NCBI RefSeq assembly: GCF_003838195.1 | Contig: NZ_RCBY01000053.1 | Coordinates: 1 to 39,252, forward strand | Reading direction: 5' to 3' | From: Okeania hirsuta | Lineage (GTDB): Bacteria > Cyanobacteriota > Cyanobacteriia > Cyanobacteriales > Microcoleaceae | DNA length: 39,252 nt | Shown: piece by piece, positions 9,328 to 17,939 of the stretch | Layout of the letters: each line of letters starts with the position of its first letter | How positions within the stretch are numbered: position 1 is the first letter of the stretch | Notes under the pieces: generated by a model | Database searches by the model: none | Seen by the model: the letters and a program-made list of their open reading frames with translations, nothing else | Told to the model about the DNA's origin: nothing | Program-made: the position numbers and the translations under genes

Positions 9328-9738
9328 TTATCTATTGAGATTATTTTTTTCTTCCAGTTCTTTCACTTCTTTTTCTAGGAAAAAGTTGAGAAAAGTCCTA
9401 ATTCCAGCAACTGCTGCTAACTTTCCAAGATCGCTCCAACTTGGAGAGATGGCAGTTCCTACTATATCAGCAGCTAACAGAAATTCTAAAGCTAGAACTA
9501 GGGAAATACCTAAGTCGAGTCTAATTCTTCCCTCTTGTGCAAAAAGCTGATTATTTTTCCGTCTGTGCCACATTTGTGCTAGTGCTTTTAGCACTGCAAA
9601 GGCAATAATAAAAACTGCAACTGCCTCAATAAAAATCTTCAGAATAAGGACAAACTCATCTAAAAAAATCTCAGCTAATTCTATTATATTTGTAGCTAGA
9701 TAAAAATATATCATTGAAAATAGATTGAGTAGATTCAT
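9328..9738 (-). CDS. DUF1622 family membrane protein
   Basis: 136 aa with three predicted hydrophobic segments: about 4-20, 28-52 (LILKIFIEAVAVFIIAFAVLKAL) and 75-95 (GISLVLALEFLLAADIVGT). The conserved DUF1622 core is R-x-D/x-LG-x-SLVLALEFLLAADIV, then SPSWSDLGKLAAVAGIRTFLNFFLEKEVKEL, which matches the family closely. The charged C-terminus (KELEEKNNLNR) is likely cytoplasmic. Function of the family is unknown. Its length is normal and it stands alone between repeat-rich gaps. Confidence 0.85.
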   Translation of the reverse strand: MNLLNLFSMIYFYLATNIIELAEIFLDEFVLILKIFIEAVAVFIIAFAVLKALAQMWHRRKNNQLFAQEGRIRLDLGISLVLALEFLLAADIVGTAISPSWSDLGKLAAVAGIRTFLNFFLEKEVKELEEKNNLNR

Positions 9739-9830
9739 TTTCCAGTATAGCGATCGCGTATTTTTCTAGATAGCAAATTAACAAATTATATCAAATTCGG
9801 TTAAACAGTTATAGAATGGTTAAGTCTTTA

Positions 9831-9855
9831 GGAGTCAGGAGTCAGGAGTCAGAAG
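9831..9855. repeat. GGAGTCA heptamer tandem repeat
   Basis: Three consecutive GGAGTCA units of the STRR type; the same unit recurs at 20077-20110 and, as the reverse complement, at 10331-10360. Confidence 0.7.
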
Positions 9856-9954
9856 AATCACAAAGATGAGCGTAGTTATGACGATTGAATATTTTTTTAT
9901 GTCCAATTCCCTCGGATTTGATCTTAAAACCCGGTGTTGGTGATTTGAGGTATG

Positions 9955-10186
9955 ATATCAAATCCGGTTAAATACCCTCACAATCAATAGACATCTCCAG
10001 AAAAGAGGCAACAGCTCATCTGGCAACAGGCAACCCACCCCTCGCCCCTCCCCCTCCTGGGAGGGGAATAATTGATAATTTATGGATAATAATTGATTTT
10101 ATTTTTGATTTTTACCAGATGTCTAATAGCTTAAAACCCTGATTATTACCTTATTGGATCTATATGCAATTAGGCGGATTTAATAT
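9955..10186 (-). mobile_element. Nested ATATCAAATCC-ended repeat (copy of 16857-17096, inverted)
   Basis: Ends ATATCAAATCC and GGATTTAATAT are inverted repeats. Read on the minus strand, nearly the whole element matches 16857-17096, including CTAATTGCATATAGATC, TTAGACATCTGG, the CCCCTCCTGGGAGGGG block and GGAGATGTCTATTGATTG. It is flanked by a direct TATGATATCA at 9951-9960 and 10184-10193. Removing it rebuilds the GAGGTATGATATCAT sequence seen in the copy at 12673. Confidence 0.75.
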
Positions 10187-10329
10187 GATATCATGTCCGG
10201 ATAATTACTGATAGAACTCCGTTCCGCGCTCCGCGTTAACGTTTGCGGTAGCATTCCGTAAGGAAAGTTGTGCGCCAGCAAACAAAAAACTTTCTGCTTC
10301 TACTCCTCTTTCTTCTTCTTTCTTCCCTA

Positions 10330-10360
<31 letters not shown>

Positions 10361-10400
10361 AGTCATTAAGATTAATATCACTCACGCGCTTCAGCAACCT

Positions 10401-12140
10401 CTAAAACCCAATATCATCCAGAGCAACCTGAGCTGCTTCATATAATTCTTCATCAGACACATATCGCCAGTCTGTATCTCCAATTTCCTGATAAAAAGTC
10501 TGGTCATAAGCACGAGTTTGAATAACCACTGGCATCGGTACCGCATGACCTAATACCAAAGCTTGTTGTTTAGAATCCAACTTTGCTAAAACAGACCGTA
10601 AACTATGACCGCCAGAAACTCCTGTAAAAATAGAATCTATATCCTTATCATCATTTAATAGAGCTGTAATTCTTGTACCAATTTGAGACATAACTTCTGC
10701 ATCTATCCCGGAAGGCCGCTGGTCTACTACCAATAAAGTTACAAAATATTTCCGCATTTCTCTAGCTATTGTTCCAAAAATAGTTGAACGTACTATTGCG
10801 GGGTCGAGAAAACGGTGAGCTTCCTCAATAGTTATAACTAATGGTTGAGGGCGATCGCTCGGATTTTTAGAACTCAAAAATTTATCAGCTTTCCGCACAT
10901 AACTATTATGAATTCTGCGAGTAATCATATTAGCAGCTAACATATAAGAAAGCATATTTGATTGGGAACCAAATTCAATAATAACGTGTTTACCAGCATC
11001 CAAAGATTCTAAAATTTCTTCAATATAATTATTAGTATTTTTTGTCTGCATATATTTCAGATTATCCAGTCGCAATAACTTTCTTTGTAAAGACATTATT
11101 GAACCTTTGTGACCCCTTTTCTCATCACAAAATGTTTGGATATCTTCATTAGTCATTTCTAGCAATTGAGAAATCCAAGACTTACCAAATTCACTTCTGA
11201 GAATATTTGCACTATCAATACTTGCCTCAGATAAATTTAATTCCCGTTGCACCAACCCAATATCTTCTACCTCAATTTGGTTATAACTTAAATACAATTC
11301 TCGTGCATCTCGCACCCCTCTACGTTTAGTCGCTTCTGGGTCGAGAGTCCAAAGTTCCACTCGTTCTGGAAACAATTGTTTTAAACCTTTTACCGTATTA
11401 ACTTGTTTTCCTTCCGCCATTGCTTCCCAACCATATTCAGAGTGCATATCAAAGATTAAATTTACAGCAGCTCCTTTACGAATAATCCCAGATAAAAGTA
11501 AACGAGTCAGAAAAGACTTACCTGTTCCTGACTTGCCAAAAATGCCATTACTCCGTTCTACAAATCTATCTAAATCTAAACAAACAGGTACATCCATATC
11601 AATAGGTTTACCCACAGCAAAATTGCGCCGACTCTGGTCATCTTCTCTACCAAAAACCAGACTAAAATCTCTCTCACTTGCGTCAAATACTTGGGAAAAA
11701 TGACTAGGAATAGTTTTCACTGGCATTAATTTAATTTCAGCACTGGTTTGAGCTTCAAAAGATGCTAGATTTTCTATAGATTGAGATTTTTTGTTATTGC
11801 TATTATCGTTATTAGCATTGAAATATACTGGGGATTTTTCTGAAGAAATAATTAACATCAACATTGGTGCAAGTTCGATCGTGCCGTAAGTACTACCTCC
11901 AGCTAAAACAGATTGCAAAAAATCATCTGTAGGTAAAGGAGGATTAATCATTATTCGTTCGCTGGATGTTCCTAATAAAACATCAGTTAACATACAAAAA
12001 AAGTGGGCGCGTACTCCTTTTACGACCAAAAATTTACCAACCCGCATATCTTCTACTAATATGTCTGGATGTAGTCGTACTTCTAGTCCTTGACTGAGAG
12101 AACCTTGAATTACTGAACCTAATGGTTGTTCAAAATCCAT
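10401..12140 (-). CDS. HerA/FtsK-like ATP-binding protein (DUF87 type)
   Basis: 579 aa. Residues 1-~100 form a beta-rich HAS-barrel-like N-terminus (VIQGSLSQGLEVRLHPD, then VGKFLVVKG). Walker A is FGKSGTGKS (201-209), followed by LIFDMHSEYGWEA, typical of HerA-type hexameric ATPases. Walker B is PLVITIEEAHRFL (about 430-442), and the sensor/arginine segment includes SQIGTRITALLNDDKDID. HerA proteins are ring motors in DNA end processing or conjugation-like transfer, usually beside nurA. No nurA is visible here, so the partner and role are unknown. The acidic C-terminus ends DDIGF. The stop codon overlaps a MITE, and the first 60 bp of the gene region are duplicated and inverted upstream. Confidence 0.85.
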   Translation of the reverse strand: MDFEQPLGSVIQGSLSQGLEVRLHPDILVEDMRVGKFLVVKGVRAHFFCMLTDVLLGTSSERIMINPPLPTDDFLQSVLAGGSTYGTIELAPMLMLIISSEKSPVYFNANNDNSNNKKSQSIENLASFEAQTSAEIKLMPVKTIPSHFSQVFDASERDFSLVFGREDDQSRRNFAVGKPIDMDVPVCLDLDRFVERSNGIFGKSGTGKSFLTRLLLSGIIRKGAAVNLIFDMHSEYGWEAMAEGKQVNTVKGLKQLFPERVELWTLDPEATKRRGVRDARELYLSYNQIEVEDIGLVQRELNLSEASIDSANILRSEFGKSWISQLLEMTNEDIQTFCDEKRGHKGSIMSLQRKLLRLDNLKYMQTKNTNNYIEEILESLDAGKHVIIEFGSQSNMLSYMLAANMITRRIHNSYVRKADKFLSSKNPSDRPQPLVITIEEAHRFLDPAIVRSTIFGTIAREMRKYFVTLLVVDQRPSGIDAEVMSQIGTRITALLNDDKDIDSIFTGVSGGHSLRSVLAKLDSKQQALVLGHAVPMPVVIQTRAYDQTFYQEIGDTDWRYVSDEELYEAAQVALDDIGF

Positions 12141-12412
12141 ATAAATTACTTAATTACTTGAGAATGCTATATCAAGTTATACCATTTTTATTAGCTATTG
12201 AGAGGAATTATATCAAGTAATTAAGTAATTTATATGGATTTTGAACAACCATTAGGTTCAGTAATTCAAGGTACTTCTAGTCCTTGACTGAGAGAACCTT
12301 GAATTACTGAACCTAATGGTTGTTCAAAATCCATATAAATTACTTAATTACTTGAGAATGCTATATCAAGTTATACCATTTTTATTAGCTATTGAGAGGA
12401 ATTATATCAAGT
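12077..12412. repeat. 142-bp direct duplication with a 60-bp inverted copy, at the ATPase gene start
   Basis: 12077-12218 is repeated at 12271-12412 (offset 194 bp). Between them 12213-12272 is the exact reverse complement of 12102-12161 and of 12296-12355. The unit covers the first ~20 codons of the ATPase gene plus its upstream region. The inverted copy can form 60-bp stems with loops of 51 and 23 nt. Confidence 0.93.
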
Positions 12413-12672
12413 CTGGTAGCATCGGTATTGTAAGGGTAAGGAAGAAGGAATAAAGAAGAAGGCTTTAGTTATCTAGAACAGAAGACTTAAAAGTTAGAAA
12501 AACTTAAATTTTCTGTAGATATTCACGCTAACTTTTACACAAAAGCAATTCTTATCTATCAATTTTCAATTATTTATCCCTGTTCCCTGTTTCCTGTTAT
12601 TTATTTTCTGGAGATGTCTATTTGATAAATGACTCAGCATTGATGGTAGGTATTCCTGCACATAACTTTTCC

Positions 12673-12860
12673 GGCGTTATTGATTTGAGGTATGATATCA
12701 TTCAGGATAAGAGGGCGAGCAAAAAACTTTCTCCTTCTACTCGGGGTTTCTGATTCTTTCTTCCCTCCTGACTCCTAACTTCCCCTCCTGGGAGGGACGT
12801 GGGGGTGGGTTGACTCCTAAGTAATTAGGATTAATATCATACACGTGCTTCAGCAACGCC
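12673..12860. mobile_element. MITE, GGCGTTGCTGA family, with 8-bp target duplication
   Basis: Left end GGCGTTATTGATTTGAGG, right end GTGCTTCAGCAACGCC. Flanked by ACTTTTCC at 12665-12672 and 12861-12868. It is 188 bp long. The interior shares GAGGTATGATATCAT, AAAAAACTTTCT and GGATTAATATCATACACG with the copy at 9933-10401. Confidence 0.87.
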
Positions 12861-12891
12861 ACTTTTCCAAGTATTTTCACAAGGCAGTTCA

Positions 12892-13005
12892 TTAGACATA
12901 TGGTAAAAATCAAAAATCAAATCAATTATCACACATAAATTATCAATTCTTTCTCCCTACTGCCTACTTCCTACTGCCTATTCCCTCATTTGGTGGAGAT
13001 GTCTA
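12892..13005. repeat. AGACATCT-ended inverted-repeat element
   Basis: Starts TTAGACATATGGTAAAAATC and ends GGTGGAGATGTCTA. The same ~110-150 bp unit is found inside 9955-10186 (inverted) and 16857-17096. A related but decayed unit begins at 13033 (TTAGACATCTGGTG) and appears to end at 13250, where another MITE is inserted. Confidence 0.65.
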
Positions 13006-13257
13006 TTTTTCAACAAAGCCATAATTAATTATTAGACATCTGGTGAAAAAGATATAAACTTTTTGCAAGAGTAGGGAACAGGGAACAGCGGTGCGACCCC
13101 CCGTTGGCGACACACGCATCTGGTAGCGCACTCCTGTGAGGGAACAGGGAACAGGGAATAGATTTTCACACCTAAGATACGAAAAATGATTTTGTAAGTT
13201 ACTGTTACAACTCTAGCTTATTTTAAATAAAAAGCAAGTTTATTTTCTGGAGATATC

Positions 13258-13370
13258 GGCGTTGCTGATTTTAGCTATGATTTGTATTTTTTGGCGATTG
13301 CTAAACTATATTAATGACAAATATTTGAGATTCTTCAGTTTTTATTTTCATACCTTGATTCAGCAACGCC
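13258..13370. mobile_element. MITE, GGCGTTGCTGA family, with 8-bp target duplication
   Basis: GGCGTTGCTGATTTTAGC at the left, TTGATTCAGCAACGCC at the right, 113 bp. Flanked by GAGATATC at 13250-13257 and 13371-13378. The target is the GGAGATGTCT-type end of an AGACATCT element, so one repeat has inserted into another. It lies about 80 bp upstream of codA. Confidence 0.9.
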
Positions 13371-13448
13371 GAGATATCTATTAATTGTTGACCCTTCCAT
13401 GATAAAATTCAAATTACTGACTCCTAATTTTTTAACTACCAAAACTTC

Positions 13449-14717
13449 ATGTCTGACAAAACTTATGAATTAATTCTGCGAAACAGTCGCTTATTGCAAC
13501 CAACTCAACAAACAGAAATAGTAGATATCGCCATTGATGACAGTAAAATTGTTGCTATTTCTAAGGATATTCCAGCTTTTGCCTACCAAGAACTCGATCT
13601 TCAGGGAAAATTAGTCAGTCCACCATTTGTAGAATCTCACATTCATCTAGATTCTGCTCTCACTGCCGGAGAACCACGCTGGAATCAAAGTGGTACATTA
13701 TTTGAGGGTATAGAAATTTGGGGTGATCGTAAGCAAGAGTTGACACTAGAAGATGTGAAAAAACGTGCTATTGACACTCTTAAACTCCAAGCTAGACAAG
13801 GAGTATTATTTGTTAGAGCCCACATCGATGTTAGTGAACCAAAACTAACAGCATTACAAGCACTTTTAGAAGTAAAATAAATTGTCAAAGATTGGATGAA
13901 TTTACAAATAGTTGCTTTTCCCCAAGATGGTATTTATAGTAAAGATGAAAACCTCTCACTTTTAGAAAAAGCTTTACAATTAGGAGTGGATGGTGTGGGT
14001 GGAATTCCTCATTATGAATTTACGAGGGAAGATGGGGTAAAATCTGTGCATAAAATCTTTGAATTGGCAGAAAAATATGACTGTTTTATCGATATTCATT
14101 GTGATGAAATAGATGACGACCAATCACGTTTTTTAGAAGTAGTTGCTGCTGATGCTATTAGAACAGGTTTAACTTCACAAGTGACTGCTAGTCATACTAC
14201 TGCTTTTGGCTCTTATAATAATGCTTATGCTTTTAAATTAATGAGTTTATTAGAGAGGTCTAAAATTAATTTTATTGCTAATCCTTTAATTAATATTACT
14301 CTTCAAGGTCGTACTGATACTTATCCTAAAAGACGGGGTGTTACGCGAGTAAAAGAATTATGGCAACGAGGAATAAATGTTAGTTTTGGCCATGATTGTA
14401 TACAAGATCCTTGGTATACTTTGGGTACTGGTAATATGTTGGATGTGGCTTATATGGGCGTACATATATGTCAAATGACTGGAATCAAAGAAATTGATGC
14501 TTGTTATCAAATGGTTACTTGGAATGGTGCGAAAACTTTAGGAGTAGAAGATGGGTATGGAATTAAAGTAGGAAATCCAGGCAATTTGATAGTTTTAGAT
14601 GTGGATAGTTGTTTTAATGCAGTTAGGAAACGTGCTACTGTAAAATATGTATTTTGTCAGGCTAAATTATTGGCAGAGACTATTCCGAAAACAATTAAAT
14701 TTACTTCTTTTACTTAA
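13449..14717 (+). pseudogene. codA: Cytosine deaminase interrupted by one in-frame TAA
   Basis: Two same-frame ORFs (13449-13880 and 13896-14717) together make a 422-codon amidohydrolase-superfamily protein matching E. coli CodA from end to end. Visible motifs: metal site FVESHIHLDS, NQSGTLFEGIE, DLQIVAF-like NLQIVAFPQDG, the HCDEIDDDQSRF motif (metal His and catalytic Glu), ASHTTAFGSYN and GHDCIQDPWY with the metal Asp (codon 316). Cytosine deaminase hydrolyses cytosine to uracil plus ammonia. The stop at 13878-13880 replaces the Gln that follows MLEVK in E. coli, so a single CAA-to-TAA change explains it. The rest of the frame is clean, so inactivation is recent, or there is readthrough or a sequencing error. 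Codon 317 is Cys where E. coli has Asp314. The downstream part alone lacks the HxH metal site. Confidence 0.9.
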
Positions 14718-15086
14718 GGGAAATATTTTTGATTATACTGTAGTTATTGTGTAATGAAAAAAATCAAGAAATAGACTAGAAATTTTGTGGTAAAACTACT
14801 TAAAAAAATTGGATAATTGATGATAAATCATACATCTTTTATGATGAGAATTTCATGATTAACTCTCAAACCCTTTGTTTGTAAATTATTTAGCCTTTTT
14901 TAGAAAAAAAATGCAATTTTTTTTTCACTCCAAAAAGCTGAAAATACTCAAAATTTTAGCAAACCTAGATAGACAAAGATCAGACCATTATTCCTGCCCT
15001 CTTCTTCCCGATTTATGAGATATAAAACCTGACTTATAACCTCGACAAAAATACTTTTTCAGCAAACCCTAATTACTAATTTAATT
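14718..15086. other. Intergenic region, codA to atzG-like gene
   Basis: AT-rich, with long A and T runs (14905-14930). No gene, repeat family or clear terminator recognised. Confidence 0.4.
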
Positions 15087-15278
15087 ATGAAAAATATCGA
15101 AAAATATGTGGAATGTACGGCAGAATTAATCAATTTACCATTACAGCCAGAACACCTTCCCGGTGTAGTAGAAAATCTAGAAAAAATTGCAGCGATCGCT
15201 CAATTAGTCATAGACTTTCCCCTACCACCAGAAATAGAGCAAGCACCAAAATTTGACCCAGAAAAATTAGGGAATTGA
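15087..15278 (+). CDS. AtzG-like protein (DUF4089)
   Basis: 63 aa. The sequence YVECTAELINLPLQPEHLPGVVENLEKIAAIAQLVIDFPLPPEIEQAPKF matches the small AtzG/DUF4089 family (hallmarks: LPLxPEHxPGVVENL and FPLPxExEPAPxF). In the characterised cyanuric acid pathway AtzG is a small subunit that complexes with and stabilises the amidase AtzE. The gene lies just upstream of an AtzE-like amidase here, as expected for the pair, but 198 bp away instead of the usual tight or overlapping arrangement. The gap holds inserted hairpin repeats. Start ATG 15087. Confidence 0.85.
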   Translation: MKNIEKYVECTAELINLPLQPEHLPGVVENLEKIAAIAQLVIDFPLPPEIEQAPKFDPEKLGN

Positions 15279-15339
15279 TATGGCTACAAAAACTAGTGGT
15301 GGTGGATTGTAATGGTCGTGCATTGTAATTATTTTTGTT

Positions 15340-15411
15340 ACCAGACACAGCAGTAGGAGCATCTTGCTCCCGTACTCGCGGGCAGGATGCCCGCACTAGA
15401 CATTGTTGATC
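15340..15411. repeat. Pair of palindromic hairpins between atzG-like and atzE-like genes
   Basis: GGAGCATCTTGCTCC and GCGGGCAGGATGCCCGC lie side by side (about 15357-15396). The second is a variant of the hairpin at 1083-1099. They are REP-like repeats that separate a gene pair normally adjacent. Confidence 0.65.
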
Positions 15412-15476
15412 TGCGTATACCATTACTATGCAGAACTACCCAAAAACTTTTTTACTTTTTTACCTATTAAACCAAA

Positions 15477-16883
15477 ATGACTATCAAATTTAATGAAATA
15501 GATGCAATAGCGATCGCCACAGCTATCAAAACAGGGGAAAGCACAGCTCAAACCATAGTAACTAAATGCTTACAACAAATTAACCAGCACAACCAAACCC
15601 TCAACTGCTTCACTGCTATTACTGCAGAAACCGCACTTAACACTGCCAAACAAATAGACACAGAAATTGCTCAAGGCAAAAATCCTGGTATCCTAGCAGG
15701 CGTGCCCTTTGCAGTCAAAAATCTCTACGACATCGCAGGTATAATAACTCTCGCTGGAGCCAAAATAAACACCAAAAACCCACCCGCAACAGTAGACGCA
15801 ACCGCCGTAGCTAAACTTAAACAAGCAGGCGCTATCCTCATCGGTGCCCTCAACATGGATGAATACGCTTATGGCTTCGTCACCGAAAACAGTCACTATG
15901 GCGCAACACCAAACCCTCACGACCTCACCCGCATCTCCGGCGGTTCCTCCGGTGGATCTGCTGCTGCCGTTGCTGCTAGTTTAGTACCCATAACTCTCGG
16001 TTCCGATACCAACGGTTCTATCCGCGTACCCGCCTCCTTATGCGGTGTATTCGGATTTAAACCCACTTATGGACGCTTGTCACGAGCAGGGGTTTTTCTG
16101 TTTGCTAGTAGTTTAGACCATGTCGGACCATTTGCTCGTTCTGTAAGAGACATCGCAACAGTTCATGATGTTTTACAGGGGTCAGATATTAGAGACCCAG
16201 TTTGTACCCATCGTACTCCGGAAGCTTGTTTGCCTCAACTCAATCACAATATTGAAAGTTTACGCATTGCAGTTGCTGACGATCACTTTGCCACAGGTGG
16301 GGAGCCAGAAGTTTTCGCAGCAGTGGAACAGGTGGCGACTGCATTGGGAGTAACTCGAAGGGTGACGATACCGGAAGCACACCGAGCTAGAGCTGCTGCT
16401 TATATTATTACTGCTACGGAGGGAGCTAATTTACATTTGGATAACTTACGCACTCGCCCCCAAGATTTCGACCCGGCAACTCGTGATCGCTTTTTAGCTG
16501 GCGCTTTAATTCCCGCAGACTGGTATATTCAAGCTCAACGTTTCCGCCGTTGGTATCAAGGTTGTGTTGGAGAAATATTTAAGGAAGTAGATATTATTCT
16601 GGCTCCCACTACACCTTGTGTTGCGCCACTATTGGGGCAGGAAAAAATGACTATTGCTGGGGAGGAAGTGTTGGTGCGTCCAAATTTGGGTTTGTATACG
16701 CAACCTTTGTCTTTTATCGGTTTGCCAGTTTTGTCAGTACCCATCCGTCGTACTAATGGTTTACCTTTGGGGGTACAAATTATTGCTGCACCTTATAATG
16801 AAGCATTGATTTTACGGGTGGCAGCATTTTTGGAAATGGAACAGTTAGTAGGACTAATATCAAATCCTCCTAATTGCACATAG
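15477..16883 (+). CDS. AtzE-like amidase (amidase signature family)
   Basis: 468 aa. The amidase signature Ser-cisSer-Lys triad is visible: Lys in GVPFAVKNLYD (about residue 80), and the Gly/Ser-rich SGGSSGGSAAAVAA with TLGSDTNGSIRVPASLCG (about 155-190), the last Ser being the nucleophile. The FASSLDHVGPFARSV and LGVQIIAAPYNE motifs also fit the AtzE family (1-carboxybiuret hydrolase). With the AtzG-like gene upstream and codA before it, a role in releasing ammonia from a pyrimidine or ureide breakdown product is likely, but the substrate is not proven. There is no allophanate hydrolase C-terminal domain. The last ~8 codons (SNPPNCT and stop) come from an inserted repeat beginning at 16857, so the native C-terminus has been replaced. 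Confidence 0.85.
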   Translation: MTIKFNEIDAIAIATAIKTGESTAQTIVTKCLQQINQHNQTLNCFTAITAETALNTAKQIDTEIAQGKNPGILAGVPFAVKNLYDIAGIITLAGAKINTKNPPATVDATAVAKLKQAGAILIGALNMDEYAYGFVTENSHYGATPNPHDLTRISGGSSGGSAAAVAASLVPITLGSDTNGSIRVPASLCGVFGFKPTYGRLSRAGVFLFASSLDHVGPFARSVRDIATVHDVLQGSDIRDPVCTHRTPEACLPQLNHNIESLRIAVADDHFATGGEPEVFAAVEQVATALGVTRRVTIPEAHRARAAAYIITATEGANLHLDNLRTRPQDFDPATRDRFLAGALIPADWYIQAQRFRRWYQGCVGEIFKEVDIILAPTTPCVAPLLGQEKMTIAGEEVLVRPNLGLYTQPLSFIGLPVLSVPIRRTNGLPLGVQIIAAPYNEALILRVAAFLEMEQLVGLISNPPNCT

Positions 16884-17096
16884 ATCTAATAACTTCATAA
16901 TCAGGATTTTAAGCTATTAGACATCTCCTATCATAAAAAATCAAATCAATGATCACACTAGATATATCAATTATTTCCCCTCCTGGGAGGGGGAGGGGCG
17001 AGGGGTGGGTTCCCTACTGCCTACAGCAAAGCTGCCTACTGCCTCATTTGGAGGAGATGTCTATTGATTGTGAGGTTATTTAACCGGATTTGATAT
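16857..17096 (+). mobile_element. ATATCAAATCC-ended composite repeat at the 3' end of the amidase gene
   Basis: Ends ATATCAAATCC (16857-16867) and GGATTTGATAT (17086-17096) are perfect inverted repeats. The 240-bp element contains an AGACATCT/AGATGTCT unit (about 16920-17063) and the G-rich CCTCCTGGGAGGGGGAGG block. It matches 9955-10186 in the opposite orientation over nearly its whole length. Confidence 0.8.
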
Positions 17097-17335
17097 AAAT
17101 TCATAGTTTTGGGAACTAGGAAACACAAATTCATCTTAAAGTGTATCTCATTATCCTGAAAAGCAGTGCATTTGTTTGTAGTTGTGCTTGAGCACCGCCA
17201 AAATGTCAGGTAGCACTAAAGAGCAACTACGAGCTGCTATTAAGTAGTCGTCAAAATAAATTTCTTAGTTGAGAGAGGCAACAGGCAATAGGCAATAGTA
17301 GGATGTGTAATTAATTTTGCTTATGCACTTATCAC
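17097..17335. other. Intergenic region without a recognised gene
   Basis: AT-rich text with a GGCAACAGGCAATAGGCAATAG short repeat near 17278-17300. Nothing coding seen. Confidence 0.4.
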
Positions 17336-17939
17336 CGTTATCGTTGATAGCATTTATTTCACAGGAGAAGAAACCTTTGGTGGAACTGAGTTTGCGTTAG
17401 ACATTGAAAATAACACCCTTTGGAGGTATTGGTAACGACAGAGTATTGGGACAAAACAATGATGATGTGTTGATAGGTCGTCGCGATAACGATTTCTGAT
17501 CAGGAGGTGCAGGTAAGGATACTCTTGAAGGTGGTATTAGTCGCGATCGCCTTAATGGTAATGCAGGAAATGACCAACTCACAGGTGGTGGTAGTATAGA
17601 CAGCTTTATCTTTAATACTAAAATACTAATAATGCGTTTGCATCAGAAGATTTGAGTGTAGATACAATTACAGACTTCCAGTCTAACAAAGATATAATTC
17701 TACTTGACAAAGATACTTTTACAGAAATAACTACTGCTACGGGAGGAAATCTTGGTGGTGAGTTTGCTACTGTAACAAGTAACCCTGAGACAAGTAGTGG
17801 TATTATTGTCTATGATTCTACTACAGGTGGTTTATTCTACAATGCTAATGGTAATGCAGCAGGTTTCGGAGATTGCGCTCAATTTGCTACTCTCCTTGGT
17901 AGTCCGGATTTGACGACAGATAATTTCGTTCTCAGATAG
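17336..17939 (+). pseudogene. Remnant of an RTX calcium-binding secreted protein
   Basis: Read across frames the DNA encodes RTX repeats then a T1SS-type C-terminus. A first frame (17340-17410) reads DSIYFTGEETFGG; a shift near 17412 leads to FGGIGNDRVLG and GGAGKDTLEGG with a TGA near 17497. A second shift near 17625 leads into ASEDLSVDTITDF and the C-terminal 95 codons (from about 17652), ending TTDNFVLR. This C-terminus is parallel to that of the RTX esterase at 1299-3305 (EDLGIDRITDF, FYNQNGSEAGFG). At least two frameshifts and one stop make it a pseudogene. The N-terminal catalytic domain, if any, is gone. Confidence 0.85.

Noticed and set aside
10401-12140. A HerA-NurA end-processing operon
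   Set aside because: No nurA-like gene lies on either side; only repeats upstream and a DUF1622 gene downstream.
13896-14717. Second half of codA as an independent deaminase gene
   Set aside because: It lacks the HxH metal-binding N-terminus and lies in the same frame as the first half with only a stop between.
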